14,723 nucleotides of DNA, taken from NCBI GenBank assembly GCA_035642125.1, contig DASQSZ010000121.1, forward strand, positions 1-14,723, in the 5' to 3' direction. This stretch comes from CALAED01 sp937891035. GTDB lineage: Bacteria; Actinomycetota; Actinomycetes; Streptosporangiales; Streptosporangiaceae. Both the position numbers and the translations under genes were made by a program. Below are positions 1 through 6,294 of this stretch, in pieces; the stretch's first letter is position 1; the number at the start of each line of letters is the position of its first letter. The notes under the pieces were generated by a model. It did no database searches. It was given only the letters and a program-made list of their open reading frames with translations, and was not told where the DNA came from.

Positions 1-465
1 CCGCCAGTCCCATTCGCGCTGTATCGACGACTTGAATCCGATTTCGAGTGCCCTATCGAAGTTGTCGTCGGAGTAGGTCAGCACGCAGCCGAGGACGCGA
101 TCGATCTCCTCCGGCGTCACCGCCGCCAGCGGCAGCCTGCCCACCAAGTGCACGTCGCCGTTCTCGTCCAACGTGAAGTGAACGGCGTAGAACCGGCCGT
201 TCTTCTCCAGCAGCCAGCGGTAGAACTCGGCGTGGTTCTCGTCCGGCCGCCGGCAGAAGAACGCCTCGATGTGCAGAGCCTGATCGCCGACGATCAGCCA
301 CGTCATCGTGGCCAGCTTGTGGCTTCCCGGCAGCTTGACGAGGTAGGCGCCCAAGCGGGGGCTTTCGTATTCGATGCCGCCCGCGTCCAGCGCCTCCTTG
401 ATCGCTTTCGCCGCCCTGCTCGCCGTGTCCGTACCGCGGCCGGCTCCGCCGCTCGCCACCGTCAT
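1..465 (-). CDS. YbjN-domain protein (partial, runs off left edge)
   Basis: 155 codons are visible from an ATG at 465 to the first base of the window, so the C-terminus is missing. The protein reads as a YbjN/type III secretion chaperone-like fold. It has an N-terminal amphipathic helix (about residues 14-30), then beta-rich segments with the motifs WLIVGDQALHIEAFF and FYAVHFTLDENGDVHLVGRLPL, then a helix beginning VTPEEIDRVLG. Its ATG overlaps the mshA stop codon (ATGA, 462-465), so translation is probably coupled to mshA. The M. tuberculosis gene after mshA (Rv0487) is also a YbjN protein, of about 180 aa. The family has no agreed biochemical role. A link to mycothiol synthesis or folding is suggested only by the conserved neighbourhood. 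No signal peptide is seen, so a cytosolic location is likely. Confidence 0.88.
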   Translation of the reverse strand, partial: MTVASGGAGRGTDTASRAAKAIKEALDAGGIEYESPRLGAYLVKLPGSHKLATMTWLIVGDQALHIEAFFCRRPDENHAEFYRWLLEKNGRFYAVHFTLDENGDVHLVGRLPLAAVTPEEIDRVLGCVLTYSDDNFDRALEIGFKSSIQREWDWR

Positions 466-1781
466 AGAGAAACAACCTTTGGCTTCGACTCGACCATGAC
501 CCCGGTATACACCTCAAACAACCGGTCCACGGTCGCCGACCAGCCGAACTCCTTCGCGTGCCGGACGGCGCCGCGGGCCAGCCAGGCCCGCTGCCTGGGC
601 CGGTCGGCCAGCGTCCGGAGCACGGCGGCGTAGTCGGCGGGGTCGTGCCCCTCGACGAGCAGCCCGGACTCACCGTCCCGTACGGCCGTGCGCAGCCCGC
701 CGACCGCCGCCGCCACGACGGGCGTGCCCGAGGCCTGCGACTCCAGCGCGACCAGGCCGAACGACTCGTTGTATGAGGGCACGACGGTCACGTCCGCCGC
801 CCGATACCACTGCGCAAGCTCGCGCTGCGGACACGGGGGCTCGAACCGTACGACGTCGGTGATGCCGAGACCGGCGGCGAGGCGCTGCAGCTCCTCGGGC
901 CGGGCCAGGCCGGTGCCGCTCGGCCCGCCCACGACGGCGACGACGAGCCGCGACCGCAGCGCCGGTTCGTCGTCGAGCATGCGCGCGACCGCCCGCAGCA
1001 GGACATCGGGCGCCTTCAGCGGCTGGATGCGGCCGACGAACAGCAGCACGTACGCGTCGCGCGGCAGCCCGAGCCGGCGCCGTGCCGCACCGGCGAACTC
1101 CGGCCGGAACATGGACAGGCTGACGCCCGGCGTCACCGTCTTGACGCGCTGCGGATCCGCGCCGTACCGCACGACCAGCTGCCGCGCCTCGTCATCGGTG
1201 TTGGCGATCAGCCGGTCGGCGGAGTCGACGACCTGCTCTTCGCCCAGTACGCGCTCGACCGGCTCCGGTGAGTCGCCGGCCGCCAGCGCCGCGTTCTTCA
1301 CCTTCGCGAGAGTGTGCATCGAGTGGACGAGCGGCACCCCCCAGCGCCGCTTGGCCACCCAGCCAACCTGGCCGGACAGCCAGTAGTGGCTGTGCACGAC
1401 GTCGTAGTGCCCCGGCTCCGCGGCCGCCTCGGCGAGCAGCACGCCGGAGGTGAAGCCGCATAGATGGGCGGGCAGCTCACCTTTGTCCAGCTCCTCGAAC
1501 GGCCCGGCGACCACGTTCCGCACGTGTACGCCGGGCGCCAGCTCCACGACGGGAGGCAGCGCCCGGCACGTGGCCCTGGTGAAGATGTCGACCTCGACAC
1601 CGCGCGCGGCGAGCCGTTTGGCCACCTCGACGATGTAGACGTTCATGCCGCCGGCATCGCCGGTCCCCGGTTGGTCGAGCGGCGAAGTATGCACACTGAT
1701 CGTTGCGATCCTGGCGATTCCCCCGGTGAGATCTCTGGTTGGAGGGAAACCCCGCCCTCCCAAAGCCACGCGGCGCGCCAC
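462..1781 (-). CDS. mshA: D-inositol-3-phosphate glycosyltransferase MshA
   Basis: 439 aa, GT4-family glycosyltransferase. The family enzyme joins UDP-GlcNAc and 1D-myo-inositol 3-phosphate in the first committed step of mycothiol synthesis in the cytosol. Visible hallmarks are the N-terminal Rossmann entry SVHTSPLDQPGTGDAGGMNVY (residues 29-49), SHYWLSGQVGW near 131-141, SMHTLAKVKN near 154-163, the nucleotide-sugar domain FVGRIQPLKAPDVLL (248-262), and the ESFGLVALE signature (339-347) carrying the retaining-GT4 glutamates. Length fits the family (about 420-480 aa). The start is GTG at 1781 because GGAGGT lies 8 nt upstream; the preceding N-terminal stretch is variable in the family. It is divergent from an SDR gene and overlaps the following YbjN gene by ATGA. 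The ROK-type regulator gene that neighbours M. tuberculosis mshA is not present here. Confidence 0.96.
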   Translation of the reverse strand: MARRVALGGRGFPPTRDLTGGIARIATISVHTSPLDQPGTGDAGGMNVYIVEVAKRLAARGVEVDIFTRATCRALPPVVELAPGVHVRNVVAGPFEELDKGELPAHLCGFTSGVLLAEAAAEPGHYDVVHSHYWLSGQVGWVAKRRWGVPLVHSMHTLAKVKNAALAAGDSPEPVERVLGEEQVVDSADRLIANTDDEARQLVVRYGADPQRVKTVTPGVSLSMFRPEFAGAARRRLGLPRDAYVLLFVGRIQPLKAPDVLLRAVARMLDDEPALRSRLVVAVVGGPSGTGLARPEELQRLAAGLGITDVVRFEPPCPQRELAQWYRAADVTVVPSYNESFGLVALESQASGTPVVAAAVGGLRTAVRDGESGLLVEGHDPADYAAVLRTLADRPRQRAWLARGAVRHAKEFGWSATVDRLFEVYTGVMVESKPKVVSL

Positions 1782-1800
1782 TGAACACCACCTCCGCTAC

Positions 1801-1828
1801 AACAAGCCATAGATGTGGGCGGCTTGTT
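1801..1828. promoter_or_regulatory. Inverted repeat in the mshA/SDR divergent promoter region
   Basis: Perfect 8-bp arms AACAAGCC (1801-1808) and GGCTTGTT (1821-1828) are separated by 12 nt, giving a 28-bp interrupted dyad. It lies in the 96-bp gap between the mshA GTG and the SDR ATG, 19 nt from the former. It could be a binding site for a dimeric regulator acting on one or both genes, or an RNA hairpin in the mshA leader. No cognate regulator gene is adjacent, and no clear -35/-10 pair is visible around it. Confidence 0.4.
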
Positions 1829-1877
1829 CCTCGATGGCGGGTCTTCCGGTCGGCGCACGGTCCGGGAGGATGTATTC

Positions 1878-2648
1878 ATGCGAAAGACAGCAGTGGTGAC
1901 AGGAGCAAGCAGCGGCATCGGCGCGGCCACGGCACGGCGGCTGGCCGCCGAGGGCTTCAATGTCGTGCTCGCCGCCCGCCGCCGCGACCGGCTGGACAAG
2001 CTGGTGGCGGAGATCGAGGCGGCCGACCCGCAGGGACGTAACGCCGCGGCCACCGCGATCACGCTCGACGTGACCTCCCAGGAGTCGGTGGACGCGCTGG
2101 CCGCCGCAGTGCGCGAGTGCCACCTCCTCGTCAACAACGCCGGCGGCGCGCTCGGGCTCGAGCCGGTGGCCGAGGCGGACCCGGCCGACTGGCAGGCGAT
2201 GTACGACTCGAACGTGCTCGGCCTGTTGCGCGTCACCAGGGCGCTGCTGCCCAAACTGATCGCCGGCGGCGACGGACACATCATCAACGTGACCTCGCTG
2301 GCCGGGCACGCGGTCTACGAAGGCGGCGCCGGCTATGCCGCCGCCAAGCACGGCGCTGCGGCGGTGAACGACACGTTGCGACTCGAGCTGGTCGCCGAGC
2401 CCGTCCGCGTCACCGAGGTGGCGCCCGGCCTCGTCAAGACGGAGGAGTTCTCTTTGGTCCGGTTCCGCGGCGACGCGGCGAAGGCGGCGAAGGTGTACGA
2501 GGGCGTGCCCGAGCCCCTCACCGCAGGGGACGTGGCCGACTGCATCGCCTGGGCCGCCACCCGGCCGTCGCACGTCAACATCGACCGGATCGATCTCAAG
2601 CCGCGCGTGCAGGCCGCCCCGTACAAGGTCCATCGCGTTTCCGGCTGA
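1878..2648 (+). CDS. Classical SDR-family oxidoreductase
   Basis: 256 aa, typical length for a classical short-chain dehydrogenase/reductase. The cofactor-binding TGASSGIG is at residues 8-15, NNAG at 86-89, the active-site Asn in SNVLG (N112), catalytic Ser in NVTSLAG (S140), and YAAAK (Y153, K157). The full Asn-Ser-Tyr-Lys tetrad is therefore present and the enzyme should be active. AARRRDRL after strand 2 carries arginines that favour NADP(H). The ATG at 1878 has GGGAGGA 7 nt upstream, so a longer in-frame start at 1815 is unlikely. It is divergent from mshA. M. tuberculosis also keeps an SDR (Rv0484c) beside mshA, which supports a conserved neighbourhood but not a substrate. Substrate unknown. 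Confidence 0.93.
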   Translation: MRKTAVVTGASSGIGAATARRLAAEGFNVVLAARRRDRLDKLVAEIEAADPQGRNAAATAITLDVTSQESVDALAAAVRECHLLVNNAGGALGLEPVAEADPADWQAMYDSNVLGLLRVTRALLPKLIAGGDGHIINVTSLAGHAVYEGGAGYAAAKHGAAAVNDTLRLELVAEPVRVTEVAPGLVKTEEFSLVRFRGDAAKAAKVYEGVPEPLTAGDVADCIAWAATRPSHVNIDRIDLKPRVQAAPYKVHRVSG

Positions 2649-3004
2649 GCTCGGTGTGCGGCTGAGGGCCGAGCCGGCCGAGCGAACCGCTCGCGCCGGC
2701 CGCGCCGCCACGGTCGCCACCATCGCCACTACCGGCGGCGGCATCGCCGCCGCGTCGCACTGGCCCCACCCGGCCGTCTGGTTCCGCCGGAATACTTGCG
2801 CATCCGGGCGCGGATGGTCAGGATCAGTGTGTGGGAGCGCTCCCACAGCGCGCGCCCCCGGCGTAATCGGCGACAAGACCACCACCCATCGACGGCGGCT
2901 AGGATTCGGGACCATCCTGGCCGCCGTCGGCCATCTCTTGATAACCCGCCGTTCGTCCGCCACCCTCAGTGTTGCCTTCGCCACATCCCCGCCCGGAGGT
3001 CGCC
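2649..3004. other. 356-bp intergenic region between SDR and PhoD-like genes
   Basis: No convincing gene is seen: open frames here are short or arginine/alanine-rich shadow frames with no start signal. The region holds a perfect LacI-family type palindrome (2830-2847), a possible -10 hexamer TAGGAT (2900-2905) without a good -35, and the GGAGGT ribosome-binding site (2995-3000) of the next gene. It may be the remnant of a lost gene, since the next gene itself has suffered a large deletion. Confidence 0.5.
2830..2847. promoter_or_regulatory. CebR/CelR-type LacI-family operator
   Basis: Perfect 18-bp palindrome TGTGGGAGCGCTCCCACA. Its core TGGGAGCGCTCCCA (2832-2845) is identical to the 14-bp operator described for the cellobiose-responsive repressors CebR (Streptomyces) and CelR (Thermobifida). 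It lies 182 bp after the SDR stop and 157 bp before the PhoD-like GTG. No cellulase, beta-glucosidase or sugar-transport gene lies within the window, so its target is unclear. The nearest downstream gene in sense is the truncated phosphatase. Confidence 0.7.
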
Positions 3005-3787
3005 GTGCCGCTGTCGCGCCGTACGTTCCTCGGCTTTTCTTGCGCGGCCGCGGTCACCTGGTCCGTGGGCGAGTCGGTGCCGGCGGCGACGGGCACCCCG
3101 GACGACGTGGCGCGGCTGTTCGCGGTCCGTCCCCACTCGGCCGCGGCGGCGCGGACCGCAGCGGCGGCGATCTTCCCGCTGAGCGTGGGCTCGGGCGACC
3201 CCGCGCCGGACGGCATCGTGCTGTGGAAGCTCAAACTGATCAATCTTTATCTGCCGGCGCTCTTCCCGACGCTGCCGAACCTCGAGGTCTTCTTGAACCT
3301 CGACCAGTGGGACGGTTTTCCGGCCGAGCGGACGATGATCTTCAACGCGGTGAAGGGGGTGGACAACTTCGTCGCCATCGCAGGAGATCTCCATTCCTTC
3401 GGCGCCGGATATCTACGGCCCAACTTCGGCAATCCGCCGCGGCAGCCGGTCGGGATCAGTCTGCTCGGCGGCTCGGTCACCTCGTCGAACTTCGTCGAGC
3501 AGAGGAGTTTCGGCGTCGGCGGCCGGCTCGTGCCGCCGGAGGCGGAGCTGACCTGGGCGCTGCGCGGCAGCAACCCGCATCTCAGATATTTTAATTCCGC
3601 CGCGCACGATTATGTGATCATGGAAGCCGATCACTTCGGAATGCGGTGCACGATGAAAGCGGTGCGGACCGTCCGCACCACCGAGGCCGACCTGCTCACA
3701 TTGCGAGTGTTCGGCGTCCCCGAGGGCCAGGTCCGACTGACCACGCTGGAGACCGGCACCCGGGAGTTCGGCAACGTGGCCCGCTGA
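3005..3787 (+). CDS. Tat-exported PhoD-type phosphatase with large internal deletion
   Basis: 260 aa from a GTG at 3005; GGAGGT ends 4 nt upstream and fixes the start just before the twin-arginine motif SRRTFLG (residues 4-10). A hydrophobic stretch follows to about residue 28, so a Tat signal is likely. The PhoD N-terminal domain begins (LSVGSGDPAPDGIVLW, 59-74), then at about residue 75 the sequence passes in frame into what resembles the family's late part: FLNLDQWDGFPAER (96-109), VDNFVAIAGDLHSFGAG (119-135), and the C-terminal strands. PhoD proteins are usually about 500-550 aa, so roughly half is missing, including most of the central metallophosphoesterase domain with its Cys/Asp/Tyr metal ligands. 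Only the late GDLH metal motif remains. Activity is doubtful. It could be a decaying gene, a stable domain-only protein, or a natural or assembly deletion. Confidence 0.8.
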   Translation: MPLSRRTFLGFSCAAAVTWSVGESVPAATGTPDDVARLFAVRPHSAAAARTAAAAIFPLSVGSGDPAPDGIVLWKLKLINLYLPALFPTLPNLEVFLNLDQWDGFPAERTMIFNAVKGVDNFVAIAGDLHSFGAGYLRPNFGNPPRQPVGISLLGGSVTSSNFVEQRSFGVGGRLVPPEAELTWALRGSNPHLRYFNSAAHDYVIMEADHFGMRCTMKAVRTVRTTEADLLTLRVFGVPEGQVRLTTLETGTREFGNVAR

Positions 3788-3879
3788 TCACCACGGCGAG
3801 GCGCGGCATTAGCGGAATCGGTCCGAGTTAGGCTCAGATTCAATCAATTATTCTGGCCGACTCGGGGTCGACTTTCGTG

Positions 3880-3898
3880 GTCAACTGCAAGAGTTGAC
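3880..3898. promoter_or_regulatory. Interrupted palindrome overlapping a -35-like TTGACG
   Basis: GTCAACT (3880-3886), spacer GCAAG, AGTTGAC (3892-3898): perfect 7-bp arms with a 5-nt centre. The right arm contains TTGACG (3894-3899), a good -35 match, with TACCTG 18 nt further as a poor -10. The dyad lies 44 nt before the TTG start of the epimerase-like gene, in a locally AT-richer stretch (about 3831-3915). This is the usual placement of an operator for a dimeric repressor. No regulator gene adjoins it. Confidence 0.5.
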
Positions 3899-3942
3899 GC
3901 TGACCGGGATTTAACAGTACCTGCTATGCCTGGAGGTACGTC

Positions 3943-4779
3943 TTGAAGATACTTGTCGCCGGTGCCACCGGCGTCATCGGACGCCGCCTGGTGCCGTTGC
4001 TGCTCGACGCCGGGCACGAAGTCGCGGGCACCACGCGACGACCCGAGCGGGCCGAGTCACTCGCGAAACTGGGTGCCCGGCCGATCGTCGTGGACGCCTT
4101 CGACGCCGCCGCGCTGACCGCCGCCGTGGCGGACGAGCGGCCCGACGTCATCGTGCACCAGCTCACCGACCTCAGCGCCGAAGACTTCGATGCCAACTCC
4201 CGGTTGCGCGCCGAGGGCACCCGCAACCTCGTGGCCGCGGCGCGGGCTGCCGAGGTTGAGGCCATGATCGCTCAAAGCATCGCGTGGGTGTACATGCCCG
4301 GGGCGACGCCGGCCGGGGAAGACGACCCGCTCGATCCGAGCGCGCCGCCGTACGACGGGATCGCCGCGCTCGAAGCCGCCATCGCCACGATGCCGCATGG
4401 CGTCGTGCTGCGCTATGGCGCGCTGTACGGGCCGGGCACATGGTACGCGCCGGACGGTGCCATCGCCGAGCGGGTGCGCGCTGGCGAGCTTGCCCTGACG
4501 CCGGCCTGGACGTCCTTCGTGCATGTGGACGACGCCGCAACGGCGGCGCTCGCCGCGCTGGACTGGCCGGCCGGGCCGGTCAACATCGTCGACGACGAGC
4601 CGGCACCCGCAAGCGAATGGCTGCCCATCTACAGCGAGATCATCGGCGCGCCCGAGCCGGGGATCGCCCGGCACGCCGCGGCGACCAGCCGGCCGGTCTC
4701 CAATGCCAAGGCGCACGACCTCGGCTGGAAACCGAAGTACTCCACCTGGCGCACCGGTTTCGCGGAAATGCGCTCCTAG
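3943..4779 (+). CDS. NAD(P)-dependent epimerase/dehydratase-like (extended SDR) protein
   Basis: 278 aa. The start is TTG at 3943: GGAGGT (3932-3937) lies 5 nt upstream, and MKILVAGATGVIG follows directly, the N-terminal Rossmann motif (GxxGxxG, 7-13). Further extended-SDR features are TRRPE after strand 2 (31-35), ALYGPG (160-165) and FVHVDDAA (192-199). The usual catalytic YxxxK is not intact: at the expected place the sequence is YDGIA (137-141), with no lysine. This is as in atypical/NmrA-like or sugar-epimerase-like members that may bind rather than turn over the cofactor, so the reaction cannot be named. It is convergent with the M56 gene and separated from the PhoD-like gene by 155 bp, so probably has its own promoter. 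Confidence 0.88.
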   Translation: MKILVAGATGVIGRRLVPLLLDAGHEVAGTTRRPERAESLAKLGARPIVVDAFDAAALTAAVADERPDVIVHQLTDLSAEDFDANSRLRAEGTRNLVAAARAAEVEAMIAQSIAWVYMPGATPAGEDDPLDPSAPPYDGIAALEAAIATMPHGVVLRYGALYGPGTWYAPDGAIAERVRAGELALTPAWTSFVHVDDAATAALAALDWPAGPVNIVDDEPAPASEWLPIYSEIIGAPEPGIARHAAATSRPVSNAKAHDLGWKPKYSTWRTGFAEMRS

Positions 4780-4828
4780 ACCCCAGGGGCAGCGCCCGCG
4801 GTGAGGCCCACGGTCAGCACGGCCGGGG

Positions 4829-5752
4829 TCAGCGTGGGATGGCGTAGAGCACCAGGGGGACGACCGCGATGAGCGCGGCCGCCGACAGCACGACCGGCCG
4901 GAACGCGGGATGCGGCCGGACCGGGTCGATGAGGCGGTTCACCCGGGCCAGCACGAACCCGGCGTCGGCGGAGCCGGCCGCCAGCGCGCCGGATGGGGCG
5001 TCGGCGGGATGCGCGGCGGCGAACCGCAACAGCGCCGTGGCCAGCTCACGCGGTGGGCGATGCCGCCCGGCCCGGTCGTCTGCGGTCATCTCGATGAGCA
5101 GCTTGACGGCCTCAAGGGAACGGGCGGCCAGCCCGAGCCGGGGAAAGACCTGCCGCAACGAGCAGAACGGAAGCAGCACCAGATCGTGCCGCTCGCGTAC
5201 GTGCGCGCGCTCGTGGGCCAGCACGGCCGCCAGCTCGGCCGCGTCCAGCAGCGCCAGCGTGCCGGCGCTCACCACCACCTTGGCCGAGCGCACGCCCGGG
5301 ACACAGTAGGCCGCCGCCGCCGGATGATCCACCACCAGCGCGCCGGGCACGGACGGCTCGCCGTGCGCCACCAGGTTGAGCAGCGCCCGATGCCGGCGGC
5401 GCGCCCGCACGACCTCATAGCCGGCGCAGCCCTGCATGATGAGCAGCACGGCGGCGAAGGCCAGCCCGGCCAGCAGCCCGATCAGATGCGCCGAGTCGAG
5501 CCGGCCGCCGAGGCGTCCGGCCGCCAGATCCATGGCCGCGTGCCGCAGCCCGCCCACGATGCCGTTCCCGTACGGCAGGAGGGCGAAGCCCAGCAGCGCG
5601 CCGATCGAGGCGACTCCCCAGGCGAGACCCACGGCCTGCCACAACACGATCGCGGTGCGCGGCGTGCGCCATGGCCAGCGGGCCCGCGACAGCGCGTGCG
5701 CCCCGGCGATCGTGCCGACCGCGATCACCGCGAGCAGGACCGCCCCGCTCAT
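4829..5752 (-). CDS. M56-family (BlaR1/MecR1-like) membrane metallopeptidase
   Basis: 307 aa integral membrane protein. Hydrophobic segments lie at about 2-22, 33-60, 86-108 and 284-304. The zinc-binding HERAH (HExxH, residues 180-184) is followed by EMTADDRA (E221 as likely third ligand), as in the M56 peptidase domain of BlaR1/MecR1. The extracellular penicillin-binding sensor domain of true BlaR1 is absent, so the signal it responds to is not a bound beta-lactam in the classical way. Its ATG overlaps the stop of the preceding BlaI-type gene (ATGA, 5749-5752). That supports a two-gene signalling unit in which the peptidase inactivates the repressor; the mechanism is inferred from the staphylococcal system. 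No beta-lactamase gene is present in the window. Confidence 0.9.
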   Translation of the reverse strand: MSGAVLLAVIAVGTIAGAHALSRARWPWRTPRTAIVLWQAVGLAWGVASIGALLGFALLPYGNGIVGGLRHAAMDLAAGRLGGRLDSAHLIGLLAGLAFAAVLLIMQGCAGYEVVRARRRHRALLNLVAHGEPSVPGALVVDHPAAAAYCVPGVRSAKVVVSAGTLALLDAAELAAVLAHERAHVRERHDLVLLPFCSLRQVFPRLGLAARSLEAVKLLIEMTADDRAGRHRPPRELATALLRFAAAHPADAPSGALAAGSADAGFVLARVNRLIDPVRPHPAFRPVVLSAAALIAVVPLVLYAIPR

Positions 5753-6129
5753 CCCGGCGGCCGTTTCATGAGGTCGTCGAGCGCTCGGCGCAGCACCTCG
5801 GCCTCGTCACCCGACACCGAGCGGGCGAAGTGCGCGAGCGCGGCGTTCCTGTCGCCGGTGAGGTCGAGGGCGCCGAGCATGAGCTCGGCGACGTAGCTCG
5901 CGCGGCTCGCCACAGGACGGTAGCGCCAGGCCCGGCCGTCGCGTTCGCGCTGGAGGAACCCCTTCTTGGCCAGCCGGTCGAGCACTGTCATCACGGTGGT
6001 ATGCGCCAGGTCGCGCTCGTTGGCGAGGGCGCGGCCGACCTCACGAGCCGTGGCCGCACCCTGACCGGCGTCGACCCGGGCCCACAGGACCTCCATGACA
6101 GTGCGTTCCAGCTCTCCGAGTCCCTTCAC
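5749..6129 (-). CDS. BlaI/MecI/CopY-family transcriptional repressor
   Basis: 126 aa, the normal size. It begins VKGLGELERTVMEVLW, the usual BlaI N-terminus, from a GTG at 6129. The winged-helix domain spans about 3-75, with recognition helix AHTTVMTVLDRLAKKGFL (42-59) and wing RERDGRAWRYRPV (61-73). The C-terminal helices (about 77-122) would dimerise. There is no Shine-Dalgarno sequence. A TAGGCT box ends 7 nt before the GTG, so the mRNA is probably leaderless. BlaI-type boxes at 6166-6193 lie just upstream of where the -35 would be, so autoregulation is likely. It overlaps the M56 peptidase gene by ATGA. The open frame extends further upstream over the macro-domain gene, but that extension is a shadow. 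Confidence 0.93.
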   Translation of the reverse strand: MKGLGELERTVMEVLWARVDAGQGAATAREVGRALANERDLAHTTVMTVLDRLAKKGFLQRERDGRAWRYRPVASRASYVAELMLGALDLTGDRNAALAHFARSVSGDEAEVLRRALDDLMKRPPG

Positions 6130-6136
6130 AGGGGGC

Positions 6137-6142
6137 AGCCTA
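6137..6142 (-). promoter_or_regulatory. -10 box for leaderless BlaI-type gene
   Basis: TAGGCT on the minus strand fits TAnnnT and is followed by 7 nt and then the GTG start, the geometry of leaderless actinobacterial transcripts. No good -35 is seen (GGTGCA at 17-nt spacing). The BlaI-type boxes begin 23 nt upstream of it, where bound repressor could exclude polymerase. Confidence 0.5.
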
Positions 6143-6165
6143 ACGCGGCCGCCGGACTTTGCACC

Positions 6166-6193
6166 ACTACACGTAGTACTACCAAATGTAGTA
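6166..6193. promoter_or_regulatory. Cluster of BlaI-type operator half-sites
   Basis: Four half-sites of the TACTAC/GTAGTA type in 28 bp: ACTAC (6166-6170), GTAGT (6173-6177), TACTAC (6177-6182) and GTAGTA (6188-6193). They form three overlapping dyads: ACTAC-N2-GTAGT, GTAGTACTAC, and TACTAC-N5-GTAGTA. BlaI-family repressors of actinobacteria bind TACTAC/GTAGTA-like dyads. The cluster lies 36 nt before the BlaI-type GTG and 101 nt before the divergent macro-domain ATG, so one repressor could control both directions. Confidence 0.75.
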
Positions 6194-6294
6194 TTACGGA
6201 CGTCATGGTCGTTACCTCGCTCTACGAAGGGCGCCATCCTCCTGCCTCCCCCGCCGGCGTGGCCGTATCCTCGTCCAGCGGGAGGCGGATAGCC

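Noticed and set aside
2656..3594. 312-codon plus-strand frame over the intergenic region and the PhoD-like gene
   Set aside because: Arg/Ala/Gly-rich shadow frame with no family resemblance; it overlaps a supported Tat-signal gene in another frame.
3787..3942. Terminator or small gene after the PhoD-like gene
   Set aside because: No stable hairpin and no start with a ribosome-binding site were found; only the dyad at 3880-3898 stands out.
4779..4830. GACCCC/GGGGTC arms between the epimerase-like and M56 genes as a bidirectional terminator
   Set aside because: The loop would be 40 nt with only 6-bp arms, too weak to call.
4829..6129. A classical beta-lactam resistance locus
   Set aside because: The M56 protein lacks the penicillin-binding sensor domain, and no beta-lactamase or PBP2a-like gene is in the window.
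5671..6294. Upstream extension of the macro-domain frame, including an ATG near 6205
   Set aside because: It overlaps the BlaI/M56 genes and operator region antisense, and has no ribosome-binding site. The ATG at 6295 with GGGAGG begins exactly at the macro fold.
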